Assembly (NCBI GenBank): GCA_905214955.1 | Contig: CAJMON010000066.1 | Location: 1-17,039 of the forward strand | From: an uncultured bacterium | GTDB lineage: Bacteria; Bacillota; Clostridia; Lachnospirales; Lachnospiraceae | DNA: 17,039 bases | Reading direction: 5' to 3' | Part shown: positions 1 to 7,798 of the stretch, piece by piece | Numbering within the stretch: the stretch's first letter is position 1 | Layout of the letters: each line of letters opens with the position of its first letter | The notes under the pieces: model-generated | What the model saw: the letters and a program-made list of their open reading frames with translations, nothing else | The model's database searches: none | What the model was told of the DNA's origin: nothing | Translations under genes and position numbers: made by a program

Positions 1-21
1 TGCTTCAAAAATATTTATCAT
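1..21 (-). CDS. Start of probable UPF0210 (DUF711) family protein, cut by window edge
   Basis: Only seven codons are present (MINIFEA), beginning with the ATG at position 21 and leaving the window at position 1. A purine-rich AAAGGGGA ribosome binding site lies just upstream. The gene starts 28 bases after the stop of the ACT-domain gene, in the same direction. UPF0237 ACT-domain genes are commonly followed by a UPF0210/DUF711 gene of about 450 residues, and the N-terminus MINxFE fits that family. The identification rests on neighbourhood plus seven residues, so it is tentative. The function of the family is not established. Confidence 0.55.
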
Positions 22-49
22 GTCCGCAGTCCCCTTTGCTGGCCTATTT

Positions 50-322
50 TCAGATTCTGTGCATTTTGTTGAAGATGTCTTCGTGCTGGCAGCGGATGTC
101 CACGCCAATGGTGCCGCCAAGCTGCTCCAAGCCTCTGGCAAGGTCTTCAAATTCTTTTGTACTGTTGTTTGCGTCCACAACCATCATCATATTGAAAAAT
201 CCCTGGACAATGGTCTGAGTGATGTCCAGAACATTTACATTATTTTCTGCCAGATATGTACAAACCCGGGCAATGATTCCTACGGTGTCTTTTCCTACAA
301 CAGTGATAATTGTTTTTTTCAT
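50..322 (-). CDS. ACT-domain protein, UPF0237 family
   Basis: A 90-residue protein made of one ACT domain (about residues 4-75). It opens with the beta strand KKTIITVVGKDTVGIIARV, whose G-K-D-x-x-G-I turn is the usual ligand-binding loop of ACT regulators, followed by LAENNVNVLDI. The length matches the UPF0237 family, which are free-standing ACT proteins without a catalytic partner domain. The likely role is sensing an amino acid or similar small ligand in the cytoplasm; the ligand is unknown. The start is supported by a GAGGAGG site ten bases upstream of the ATG. It lies 74 bases after the walJ-like gene and 28 bases before the probable UPF0210 gene, so co-transcription with both is plausible. 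I see no convincing promoter or terminator in the 74-base gap. Confidence 0.88.
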   Translation of the reverse strand: MKKTIITVVGKDTVGIIARVCTYLAENNVNVLDITQTIVQGFFNMMMVVDANNSTKEFEDLARGLEQLGGTIGVDIRCQHEDIFNKMHRI

Positions 323-396
323 GATCTGTGATCCTCCTCATAATTGTTCCCATTTTATCTATCCTGCAAAGTTTTCCGGCTTTTTCTGCCTTTTCT

Positions 397-1191
397 TTAC
401 AGTACAATAAGATCAGACGGCACATCCCTGTGTGCCACTTTGATAGGGAAATCCGATGCCTTGTAAGGATTGTCCCCCAGAGTCACTTCCGCGCACACGG
501 TCTCATAGGCCAGTGCTTCGTAGTTGTTTTCCCTGCTTAAGTGGCCCAGAAAAACCGCCTGAAGCTTATCATTCAGGATCTCACACAGCAGACGGCCGGC
601 ATTTTCGTTGGATAAATGTCCCCGGTTTCCCAAAATCCGCTGTTTTAAATAGTAGGGGTATGACCCCACCTGAAGCATATTGACATCGTGGTTTGCTTCC
701 AGAAGCACCGCATCCAATCCTTTTAAGTGTTCAATGGTATACTCCGTGTAAACACCCAGGTCCGTAGCCACTCCCACGGTCTTTTTCCCATCTGTGATCC
801 GGTAAGCCACTGGTTCTGCTGCATCGTGGGAAATGTCAAAGGCCTGGATGGTCAGATCTCCAATGGAAAATGCTTCGTCTGTGTGAATCTCCTGATAAAG
901 CTCTTCATCAATCTTTCCAAGGCCGCTTTTTTTGATCTCCCGGATAGTTCCTGGAGTGGCATAAATCGGAACGTGGTGCTTTCTTGCCAAAACACCCAAG
1001 CCCTTAATGTGATCAGAATGTTCGTGGGTTACCAGAATGCCGTTTAATTCTTTTCCGGTACGGCCGATGCCGTTTAATCCCTGTTCCACCCGTTTTCCGC
1101 TGATGCCTGCGTCAATTAAGATCCCCGTATCTGAGGTTCCCGCAAAAATGCAGTTTCCGCTGCTTCCGCTTGCAATACTACAAAAATCCAT
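397..1191 (-). CDS. walJ: WalJ/YycJ-type MBL-fold metal-dependent hydrolase
   Basis: A 264-residue metallo-beta-lactamase-fold protein. The metal-binding motif T-H-E-H-S-D-H is at residues 55-61 (His56, His58, Asp60, His61), with further ligand candidates in FDISHDA, LEANHD and GHLSREN. The combination LEANHDVNML, a YYLKQRILG stretch and GHLSNENAG is typical of the YycJ/WalJ group rather than of lactonases or RNase J. In Bacillus and Streptococcus the homologue is linked to the WalRK cell-wall regulon and to DNA end processing; here no walRK genes are seen, so only the family is claimed. The first 14 bases overlap the end of coaE, suggesting translational coupling. A GAGG element lies upstream of the ATG, inside coaE. 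It is the fourth gene of the operon led by the zinc-finger protein. Confidence 0.88.
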   Translation of the reverse strand: MDFCSIASGSSGNCIFAGTSDTGILIDAGISGKRVEQGLNGIGRTGKELNGILVTHEHSDHIKGLGVLARKHHVPIYATPGTIREIKKSGLGKIDEELYQEIHTDEAFSIGDLTIQAFDISHDAAEPVAYRITDGKKTVGVATDLGVYTEYTIEHLKGLDAVLLEANHDVNMLQVGSYPYYLKQRILGNRGHLSNENAGRLLCEILNDKLQAVFLGHLSRENNYEALAYETVCAEVTLGDNPYKASDFPIKVAHRDVPSDLIVL

Positions 1192-1783
1192 GTTCTACCA
1201 GTCCTCTGTCAATCTGTTCATATGTATTTTCTACGATTGTGCTGCTGTTGTCAACCACAAATTGACAGGCCATGCGAAAACGCTTGTCTGAAAGCTGGCT
1301 GCGCAGAATGGATTTTGTCTTTTCTTCCGAGTAGCCCCTGGAAGATGCCAGGCGCTTTTCACGGGTCTTTTCATCCACATAAATATACCAGATCTCATCA
1401 CAGATCACATCGTAGTGATCTTCAATGAGAAGGGCTGCCTCCACTGCCACAAAGGGAACCTTTCCGTTTTTCCGTTCCTTCTCAATCTCCTCTGCAATAT
1501 AAGCTTTTACTGCAGGGTGGATGATGCCGTTTAACTTTTCAAGCTTTTCTTTGTCCGCAAATACCAGTTTTCCCAGCTTTTCCCGGTCAATGGTCTGATC
1601 GCCTTTTAGCATTCCGCTTCCAAATATTTCCACAATCTGATAATAGCAGCGCTGTCCAGGCTCCATCAGATGGTGTCCCACCTGGTCTGCCTGGATCACT
1701 CTGGCACCGTAAGCTCTGGTGAGATATTCCAGAATCGTGCTCTTTCCGGCGCCTACGCCTCCTGTAATTCCAAGTACCTTCAT
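1178..1783 (-). CDS. coaE: Dephospho-CoA kinase
   Basis: A 201-residue P-loop kinase that phosphorylates the 3'-hydroxyl of dephospho-CoA with ATP, the last step of coenzyme A synthesis. The Walker A motif GGVGAGKST spans about residues 8-16, directly after the first beta strand MKVLGI. Other family marks are QADQVGH (about residue 36), HPAVKAYI, FVAVEAALLIE and the lid region EKTREKRLASSRGYS. Length is normal for CoaE. The ATG has a clear AGGAG site six bases upstream and lies 21 bases after the polA stop. A polA-coaE pair is common in Firmicutes. CoA is also the donor of the 4'-phosphopantetheine needed by the carrier protein encoded further upstream, although that link is general rather than specific. 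Confidence 0.95.
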   Translation of the reverse strand: MKVLGITGGVGAGKSTILEYLTRAYGARVIQADQVGHHLMEPGQRCYYQIVEIFGSGMLKGDQTIDREKLGKLVFADKEKLEKLNGIIHPAVKAYIAEEIEKERKNGKVPFVAVEAALLIEDHYDVICDEIWYIYVDEKTREKRLASSRGYSEEKTKSILRSQLSDKRFRMACQFVVDNSSTIVENTYEQIDRGLVEHGFL

Positions 1784-1804
1784 TTCGTTCTCCTGCCCGG
1801 CCCT

Positions 1805-4441
1805 TTATTTTGCCTCGTACCAGTTTTTTCCGGTGTGCATGTCAATTTCCAGGCGCACGGCCAAATGGGCGGCACCTGTCATTTCTTCTTCCAGAATCTT
1901 CTGAACCTGTGCGGTTTCCCGTTCATCGGTCTCCACCAGCAGTTCATCGTGGATCTGCAGCACCAGCCTGGAATTCGCTGTCTCCTCTTTCAGACGCTTA
2001 TTCACACGGATCATGGCAATCTTAATAATATCTGCTGCGGTTCCCTGTACCGGCGCATTCATGGCCACTCGTTCCCCAAAGGAGCGCTGCATGAAATTGG
2101 AAGACTTTAATTCCGGCACCGGCCGTCTTCTGCCAAACAAAGTGGACACATAGCCTTCTGTCTTTGCCTTTTCCACTTCCCCGTCTAAGAATGCCTTGAT
2201 TCCCGGATAGGTTTCAAAATACCGCTCAATGTACTCTCCGGCTTCTTTTCGGGTAATGCTTAATCCCTGGCTTAAGCCAAAAGAGCTGATGCCATATACA
2301 ATTCCAAAATTCACGGCTTTGGCATTACGTCTCTGTAAGTCAGTCACTTCTTCAAAAGGAATATGGAAGACCTGGGAAGCCGTAATCCGATGAATGTCCG
2401 CCGCCTCCTGATATGCCTTAATCAAATGCTCATCTCCGGAAAAATGCGCCAGCACCCGCAGCTCAATCTGGGAATAGTCCGCATCCACAAAAACGCTGTC
2501 TTTTTTAGGAATAAAGACCTTCCGAAGGAGCCGCCCAAGCTCTGTCCGCACCGGAATGTTCTGCAGGTTTGGTTCCGTGCTGCTGATCCGTCCGGTGGCC
2601 GTAATGGTCTGATGAAATTTCCCGTGGATTCTTCCATCTTCTCCGATGTAGCCTGCCAGTCCGTCCGCATAGGTGGATTTTAATTTGGACAGGGTCCGGT
2701 ATTCCAGAATATCCGTTACCAGCTGGCTTTCCGGCGCCAGTTTTTCCAATACATCCGCTGCGGTAGAATATCCGGTTTTGGTCTTCTTGCCATAGGGGAG
2801 CTTCAGTTTTTCAAAAAGCAGAACCCCTAACTGTTTGGGGGAATTGATGTTAAAGGCCTCTCCAGCCTCCTCATAGATCTGCTGCTCCAGCTGAGTAATA
2901 CGCACAGAAAGCTGTTCTCCATAGGCCTTTAATTCTTCTGCATTCACCTGAATACCTGCCTCTTCCATATCACACAGAGTGTAGACCAGAGGCATTTCAA
3001 CATCCCGGTAAAGGTCCATCATCCCGTAGTCTTCCACTTTTTTAAGAACTGGTTCTTTTGCTTCATAGGCTGTCAGTGCCATACGGCAGGCACATTCTGT
3101 CATTTTTTCCGGCATGGTCTCTTCTGCCTTTGCAAAGCCGGTCTTTCCAAGAAGCTCTTCTTTGGATGGAATCATCCGGCCCAGATATTCGTTGGAAATG
3201 TCATCATAGGTATAGCCGTTCTTTAATGGATTGATCAGATAAGCTCCCACGGAGAGATCCCAAATGTTTTTCTGTTCTGGAAGCTGCAGCACATGGAGTT
3301 GTTCCTTCAGGTCAAAGGAAGCTGCCTGGCAGTCTTTCAGCAAAACCTCACGAATGGCATCTGTCAAATATCCTTCTGTAATAAAGCCTCCCGCCGCAAT
3401 CCAGTAGGCGGTTCCTTTTTCAAAGGCCAGCGCCAGTCCCACCATCTGTTTTCCTTCCAGAATGCACTGAAATCCCAGATTCTCTGCCTGTTCTGCTTTT
3501 GCAAAAATTTCGGCTGCATCTGAAAATTCTGTAATCCGTACATAAGTTTCTGCCTGCTCCAGTGGAAGTTCCTCTGTCTGAAATCTGGACAGCATATTTT
3601 TAAACTCCAGCCGCTTAAACCAGGCAAAGGCTTCCTTTGTATACAGATTCTTAATTTCCGCCTGTTCCAGATCCAACGACACAGGACTTTCTTTGTTGAT
3701 AGCTGCCAGAGCCTTGGACAGCTGTGCCAGATCATAATGCTCTTTTAAGGATTCTTTTGCTTTGTTTGGCTTGATCTCTTCCACATGGGCATAAGCATTT
3801 TCAATACTTCCATACTGGGCTATGATCTTAGTGGCCGTCTTTTCTCCCACTCCCGGAATGCCCGGAATGTTATCGGAGGTATCTCCCATTAAGGCCTTCA
3901 CATCAATAAACTCCGCAGGGGTTACCAGATACCGCTCTTTTACATCGGCAGCATAATAATTCTCCACTTCCGTTCCGGTCCGTTTGGTTTTTGGAATCCG
4001 AATCTGAATGTGGTCCGTGGCCAGCTGCAGAAGATCCCGATCTCCGGAGAGAATGGTCACTTCCATGCCTTCTTTTTCTGCTTTGACGCTTAAGGTGCCA
4101 AGAATATCATCCGCTTCATAGCCCTCTTTTGTGATAATAGGAATTCCCATAGCCTGAAGCACTTCTTTTATCACCGGAACCTGCTCCCGCAGTTCTTCCG
4201 GCATGGGTTTTCTGGTTCCCTTGTAAGCTTCATACATTTTGTGGCGGAAGGTGGGGGCTTTTAGGTCAAAAGCCACAGCCAGGTATCCAGCCTGCTCCTC
4301 CTCCAGAATTTTAAACAGGATATTCAAAAATCCGTACACTGCATTGGTATGAAGCCCCTCTGCGTTAGTCAGATCCGGAATTCCATAAAATGCCCGGTTT
4401 AAAATGCTGTGTCCGTCAATCAGAACAATTTTTTCACTCAT
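1805..4441 (-). CDS. polA: DNA polymerase I with 5' nuclease, inactive proofreading domain
   Basis: An 878-residue family A DNA polymerase for Okazaki fragment maturation and repair. Residues 1 to about 290 form the 5' nuclease, with KIVLIDGHSILNRAF, EADDILG, LSGDRDLLQL and the GDTSDNIPGIPGVGEKTA helix-hairpin-helix region. The middle (about 300-480) is a degenerate 3'-5' exonuclease fold: where a proofreading enzyme has an acidic DxE motif this protein reads NLGFQCILEG, so proofreading is predicted to be lost, as in Bacillus PolA. The polymerase part carries motif A (DYSQIELRVL), motif B (RRNAKAVNFGIVYG) and motif C (IHDE, His831-Asp832-Glu833). Length matches the B. subtilis enzyme. The ATG overlaps the upstream zinc-finger gene by 8 bases, with a GAGGG site inside that gene, so the two are probably translationally coupled. 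Confidence 0.97.
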   Translation of the reverse strand: MSEKIVLIDGHSILNRAFYGIPDLTNAEGLHTNAVYGFLNILFKILEEEQAGYLAVAFDLKAPTFRHKMYEAYKGTRKPMPEELREQVPVIKEVLQAMGIPIITKEGYEADDILGTLSVKAEKEGMEVTILSGDRDLLQLATDHIQIRIPKTKRTGTEVENYYAADVKERYLVTPAEFIDVKALMGDTSDNIPGIPGVGEKTATKIIAQYGSIENAYAHVEEIKPNKAKESLKEHYDLAQLSKALAAINKESPVSLDLEQAEIKNLYTKEAFAWFKRLEFKNMLSRFQTEELPLEQAETYVRITEFSDAAEIFAKAEQAENLGFQCILEGKQMVGLALAFEKGTAYWIAAGGFITEGYLTDAIREVLLKDCQAASFDLKEQLHVLQLPEQKNIWDLSVGAYLINPLKNGYTYDDISNEYLGRMIPSKEELLGKTGFAKAEETMPEKMTECACRMALTAYEAKEPVLKKVEDYGMMDLYRDVEMPLVYTLCDMEEAGIQVNAEELKAYGEQLSVRITQLEQQIYEEAGEAFNINSPKQLGVLLFEKLKLPYGKKTKTGYSTAADVLEKLAPESQLVTDILEYRTLSKLKSTYADGLAGYIGEDGRIHGKFHQTITATGRISSTEPNLQNIPVRTELGRLLRKVFIPKKDSVFVDADYSQIELRVLAHFSGDEHLIKAYQEAADIHRITASQVFHIPFEEVTDLQRRNAKAVNFGIVYGISSFGLSQGLSITRKEAGEYIERYFETYPGIKAFLDGEVEKAKTEGYVSTLFGRRRPVPELKSSNFMQRSFGERVAMNAPVQGTAADIIKIAMIRVNKRLKEETANSRLVLQIHDELLVETDERETAQVQKILEEEMTGAAHLAVRLEIDMHTGKNWYEAK

Positions 4442-4946
4442 GGCTGCCCTCTGTTTTTCTTTCTATTTTTGTATCCGTTTTGGCCTGCGTCTGTGCAGCA
4501 GTTTCTTTTGGTACTGCTTTTTCTGTTTCTGCTTTCTGTGTTTCAGAAGCTTTCACGGTCTCTGTTTCTGTCTCAATGATCTGCCTGGTTTCCGCTTTCC
4601 CGGAAAAATGAATCTCTACCTGTCCTCCGATGAGCATACACGCAAGCACGGCCTCCGCCGCAATCATCAGGGCATAGCTGAAATAGTGCACCAGTTTGTG
4701 CCAGATAATCTTACGTTGTGCCATCCGCAGACTTACCGACAGCAATTCTTGCATATTGTAGGAAACATGGTCTTCCTCATCCAGCTTCTGAAGCGCTTCA
4801 TAAAACGTATAGAAAATCTCCAGTTCTTCAAAACATTCTCTACATTCAAACACATGGCACAAAAACGCCTCTTCCTGCTCTTCTGTCAGTTCTCCTTTGA
4901 TATAGGGAATCACCAGACTCTGCGTGGTCTTACAATCCATTTTCAT
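4434..4946 (-). CDS. Membrane protein with N-terminal zinc finger, anti-sigma-factor-like
   Basis: A 170-residue protein in three parts. Residues 1-40 form a putative zinc finger of the type found in ZAS anti-sigma factors: Cys5, then His31-x3-Cys35-x2-Cys38, with a YIKGEL segment between. Residues 86-106 form one transmembrane helix (LVHYFSYALMIAAEAVLACML). The tail from about residue 115 is low-complexity, rich in Glu, Thr, Lys and Ala. Predicted topology is zinc finger inside, tail outside. I place the start at the ATG at 4946 because AGGAG lies six bases upstream; a GTG at 4961 would put that site inside the coding region. No sigma-factor gene lies on either side, so its partner, if any, is unknown. 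It leads the polA operon, overlaps polA by 8 bases and has its own promoter. I cannot assign a function. Confidence 0.82.
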   Translation of the reverse strand: MKMDCKTTQSLVIPYIKGELTEEQEEAFLCHVFECRECFEELEIFYTFYEALQKLDEEDHVSYNMQELLSVSLRMAQRKIIWHKLVHYFSYALMIAAEAVLACMLIGGQVEIHFSGKAETRQIIETETETVKASETQKAETEKAVPKETAAQTQAKTDTKIERKTEGSHE

Positions 4947-5008
4947 GTCTGTCTCCTGCACTTTCTGCTGCCAAGCGCGCGTTTTCCTGCGGGTTCATTC
5001 TGCCGTTC

Positions 5009-5037
5009 ATTATAGCACATCCCTTACTGGCCGGCAA
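5009..5037 (-). promoter_or_regulatory. Sigma-A-type promoter for the zinc finger-polA operon
   Basis: Read on the minus strand: -35 TTGCCG at 5037-5032, a 17-base spacer, then an extended -10 TGCTATAAT with the hexamer at 5014-5009. The -10 is a perfect consensus with a TGN extension. The -35 lies within the last codons of the DltD-like gene. The expected transcript start is near position 5002, about 55 bases before the chosen ATG at 4946. No terminator hairpin lies between the Dlt-like operon and this promoter, so read-through into polA is also possible. Confidence 0.75.
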
Positions 5038-5998
5038 GGCACTCCCCTAACATCTGGCTAAAGGCCTTCGCGGTCTTGCCATACATGTGGCCTTCACTGT
5101 CCGCATATCCCGAAATGGAGCGTTCAAAGCCATAGGATGCTTCATTAAAGTTCCAGAATGGAATGGAAAGTTCTCCGGTAAGCTCTTCAAAATACGTATA
5201 GGCCTTTTCATACTCTTCTGCAAACCGGGTTTCGGTTTCTTCCGGCACCGGCGTCATTACTGCAATAAGTTCGATGCCTTTTTCTTTGCAGCAGGCTGCC
5301 AGTTTCTGAAAATCTTTTTCTGCATCTTCGGAAAACGTATCTTCATTCCACAAAAACGGTGCTTCCGGCTCTGTTTCCTCCCAGGGCACTTCTTTTCGCT
5401 CAATAAATCCATTGGCGTGGTATGTCTGGGCCTCGGTGGCATACCGGGAAGGATCACAGGTTTTGTAGCTTTCGGTTGTTTTTTCTTTTAAGCTTTCCCC
5501 AATGGAAAACAGATTCTTTCTCCATAAATACCAGGGAAATAAGGTGCTTCGAAAATCCCCGTCCAGCATCTTGGCGCAGAAATATTCTGCTTTTACCTTG
5601 GAGGCCGGAAATTCCCGGTAAAGAATGGAAAAGTCCGGTCCTTCGTTTGGCTCGGTGGTAAAATACCCTGGATCAAGCTCGTAAATCACCCGCTCCGGAA
5701 CATGTTTCCGGCAGGCCTCTTTCACCAGATAAAGAGCATCTACCGGGTACTCTCCTCCCAGACACTGGTTGGTGCTTCTCCGTCCTGTCTTTTCAAAGAG
5801 GACTTCCGGATCTATGCCGCATTTTCCATGGGAAGATCCTACAATGAGATCCTGAAAATCTCCTTCTTCTAAGGAGGAAATGTCCGCCCTGGTATAGGTG
5901 TCCGGACACAAAGCTGCATTTAGCACGCTGTTGATTCCCAGTGCCAGGATGATAAACCCGCACACAGCTCCTGCCATTTTCCAGTTAAAACTGCGCAT
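5024..5998 (-). CDS. DltD/SGNH-hydrolase-like exported protein
   Basis: A 324-residue protein with a short basic N-terminus and one hydrophobic segment (about residues 8-29), predicted to anchor it with the body outside the cell. DLIVGSSHGKCG (residues 50-61) fits block I of SGNH-fold esterases and DltD, with Ser56 the expected nucleophile. A C-terminal YADSEGHMYG (298-307) offers Asp300 and His304 for the rest of the triad, but their spacing is one residue longer than the usual DxxH. It is shorter than classical DltD (about 400 residues) and the matches are motif-level only. It overlaps the MBOAT gene by 14 bases, with AGGAGG eight bases before its ATG, so the two are coupled. In dlt systems the MBOAT protein and DltD act together to pass the acyl group to the outer polymer; that role is inferred here. 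Confidence 0.72.
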   Translation of the reverse strand: MRSFNWKMAGAVCGFIILALGINSVLNAALCPDTYTRADISSLEEGDFQDLIVGSSHGKCGIDPEVLFEKTGRRSTNQCLGGEYPVDALYLVKEACRKHVPERVIYELDPGYFTTEPNEGPDFSILYREFPASKVKAEYFCAKMLDGDFRSTLFPWYLWRKNLFSIGESLKEKTTESYKTCDPSRYATEAQTYHANGFIERKEVPWEETEPEAPFLWNEDTFSEDAEKDFQKLAACCKEKGIELIAVMTPVPEETETRFAEEYEKAYTYFEELTGELSIPFWNFNEASYGFERSISGYADSEGHMYGKTAKAFSQMLGECLAGQ

Positions 5999-7514
5999 AG
6001 ATAAATCCTCCTGTCAATGCAGGCGGCTGTCCAAACATAGGAATGGAAAACAGCAGCGCCAGATAAATCCCATACCGTACCACAAGGGGCAGCGTATGGA
6101 TGGTTTCCCTTATCTTGACTCCCCGTTCTTTGAGCACACTTACCACAAACAGCACCACGCAGCCTGCACTGATAATCATCAGGGAAAAGGCCGTATAGGC
6201 AGTACCGCTGTGCCCTACGGAAATGGTCAGAAGTGCCGCCGGGTCCCAATACACCACCGCATTTTTCATCATCGTAAGGGCATCTTTTACTGTGTCTGCC
6301 CGGTCAAAAAACCAGCTGATGTTTACCAGCAGAAAGGTGCGGAGAATCTGAAAGCAGATCCATCCCCGGCTTTTATCGGAAATATGCAGCTTTTTCTTCC
6401 ACTCCCGGTAGGGCTTTGCAAGAAGACCGCTGACTGCAATGATCACACCATTATACATGCCATATACAATGTATTTCCACGCTGCACCGTGCCAGATACC
6501 CACCACCAGAAAGACGATGAGATTTGCCAGGCAGATGGGGAGTGCCCGGCCAATGGTTTTTCCAAACCGTTTTTTGGCCATTTTCCCAAACCGGCCCATC
6601 CATTTGGAAAGACTCACCGGATAAAACACATAATCTTTCATCCAAGTGCCCAGGGTAATGTGCCAGCGGTGCCAGAAGTCTGTGATGGACCTGGCAAAAA
6701 AGGGCTGTTTAAAATTTTCGTCCAGTTCAATGCCGAACATGGAAGCAATGCCGATAACCACGTCCATTCCTCCGGAAAAATCTCCGTAAAGCTGGACGGT
6801 ATAGGCCAGAACTCCTGCAATGGCAAGGCCTTTGTAGGTCTGCAGATCCCCGAAAATGGCATCCACAAAAATGCCGGCATTGTCCGCCAGTACCATTTTC
6901 TTAAAATATCCCCACAGAATCCGCTGTACTCCCCGTTCAATCTTCTCCCAGGAAAAGGCATGTTCTTCATAAAGCTGGCATGCCAGACGGGAAAACCGTC
7001 CGATGGGCCCCTGCAGAAGCTGGGGAAAGAAAGAAACAAACAGGGCATACCGGAAAGGATTGTGTTCTGCCTCCTGACGTTCCCAGTACACATCCAGCAC
7101 ATATCCTACAGACTGAAAGGTATAAAAAGAGATTCCCAGAGGCAGAATCAGATTCTGACCAGGGATCTGAAGTCCAAACACCAGATTGATGTTTTCAATT
7201 GCAAAATTGGTATATTTCAAAACTCCAAGCATTCCAAAATTGAAAAGAAGAGCCAGGATCAGCACCCGGCGCTTCTTTTTTCGGATTACCGTTTTTTTCT
7301 CATTCGTTTTTGACAGGCTTTCCATCCACAGCGCTGCCAGGAAGGAAACTGCTGTGGAAAACAGCAGAAATCCAGCAACGCCTGCCCCTGCAGACAGGTA
7401 ATATACGTAACTGGCCACAAGGAGCCAGACCCATTGTGCTTTCTTTGGAATCAGATAATATCCCCCCACAGCAATGCCGGTGAAAAGCACAAATTTCATT
7501 GAAATCAGTGACAT
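5985..7514 (-). CDS. dltB: MBOAT-family O-acyltransferase (DltB/AlgI-like)
   Basis: A 509-residue polytopic membrane protein with many hydrophobic segments across its length. Family signatures are LGISFYTFQSVGYVLDVY (127-143), PQLLQGPIGRF (164-174), SITDFWHRWHITLG (276-289, with His282 and His285) and GIWHGAAW (339-346); His342 is the invariant MBOAT histidine. The end GGFIYAQF resembles the conserved tail of DltB/AlgI proteins. Such enzymes move an acyl group from a cytoplasmic carrier (thioester on DltC for DltB) to an acceptor on the outer face. The preceding carrier-protein gene and the following DltD-like gene favour a DltB role over plain O-acetylation, though MBOAT-SGNH pairs also acetylate polysaccharides. 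The symbol is given by context; the transferred group is uncertain. It starts 15 bases after the carrier-protein stop. Confidence 0.88.
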   Translation of the reverse strand: MSLISMKFVLFTGIAVGGYYLIPKKAQWVWLLVASYVYYLSAGAGVAGFLLFSTAVSFLAALWMESLSKTNEKKTVIRKKKRRVLILALLFNFGMLGVLKYTNFAIENINLVFGLQIPGQNLILPLGISFYTFQSVGYVLDVYWERQEAEHNPFRYALFVSFFPQLLQGPIGRFSRLACQLYEEHAFSWEKIERGVQRILWGYFKKMVLADNAGIFVDAIFGDLQTYKGLAIAGVLAYTVQLYGDFSGGMDVVIGIASMFGIELDENFKQPFFARSITDFWHRWHITLGTWMKDYVFYPVSLSKWMGRFGKMAKKRFGKTIGRALPICLANLIVFLVVGIWHGAAWKYIVYGMYNGVIIAVSGLLAKPYREWKKKLHISDKSRGWICFQILRTFLLVNISWFFDRADTVKDALTMMKNAVVYWDPAALLTISVGHSGTAYTAFSLMIISAGCVVLFVVSVLKERGVKIRETIHTLPLVVRYGIYLALLFSIPMFGQPPALTGGFIYAQF

Positions 7515-7529
7515 ACCTGTTCTCCGCTT

Positions 7530-7760
7530 TTATGCCTCTCCCTGCAGGCGCTGTACCATTGCCCAGATTGCCTGTGCAGAGTTAAAGTTTTCCGGAATAA
7601 TGTCTGCCGGACTGACGGAAATTTCAAACTGGTCCTCCAGCTCACTGACAATGGAAAGAATTGCAAAAGAATCTAACATTCCATCGTCAATCAGTGTATC
7701 GCAGCTCTCAAAATCCACATCCGGCTGCACATCCTCTAAGATCTCCATTAATGTATCCAT
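7530..7760 (-). CDS. dltC: Acyl/aminoacyl carrier protein, DltC-like
   Basis: A 76-residue carrier protein. The phosphopantetheine attachment motif is GMLDSFAIL, with Ser31 as the site that receives the arm from CoA. The body is a short acidic four-helix bundle of the DltC/ACP type, with SELEDQFEISVSPADI following the site as in other carrier proteins. The motif D-S-F differs slightly from the D-S-M of classical DltC. It would carry the group activated by the adenylation enzyme and hand it to the MBOAT protein. It begins 38 bases after the decarboxylase gene with a perfect AGGAGG eight bases before the ATG. The symbol is given by operon position; a carrier with a different cargo is possible. 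Confidence 0.88.
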   Translation of the reverse strand: MDTLMEILEDVQPDVDFESCDTLIDDGMLDSFAILSIVSELEDQFEISVSPADIIPENFNSAQAIWAMVQRLQGEA

Positions 7761-7798
7761 TTTTTCATCCTCCTGTTATGTATGTCTTATACTATTTC

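Noticed and set aside
4947..4961. GTG start at 4961 for the zinc-finger protein
   Set aside because: The AGGAG at 4957-4953 would fall inside the coding region; it is ideally placed for the ATG at 4946.
4404..5015. 203-codon plus-strand frame opposite the zinc-finger gene
   Set aside because: Phe/Cys/Leu-rich reading of the opposite strand without a ribosome binding site; the minus-strand gene has a finger, a membrane helix, a promoter and a good AGGAG.
5898..7313. 471-codon open frame on the plus strand
   Set aside because: It lies opposite the MBOAT and DltD-like genes, has no ribosome binding site or recognisable domain, and its composition (rich in His, Gln, Pro, Lys) is what the reverse of membrane-protein codons gives.
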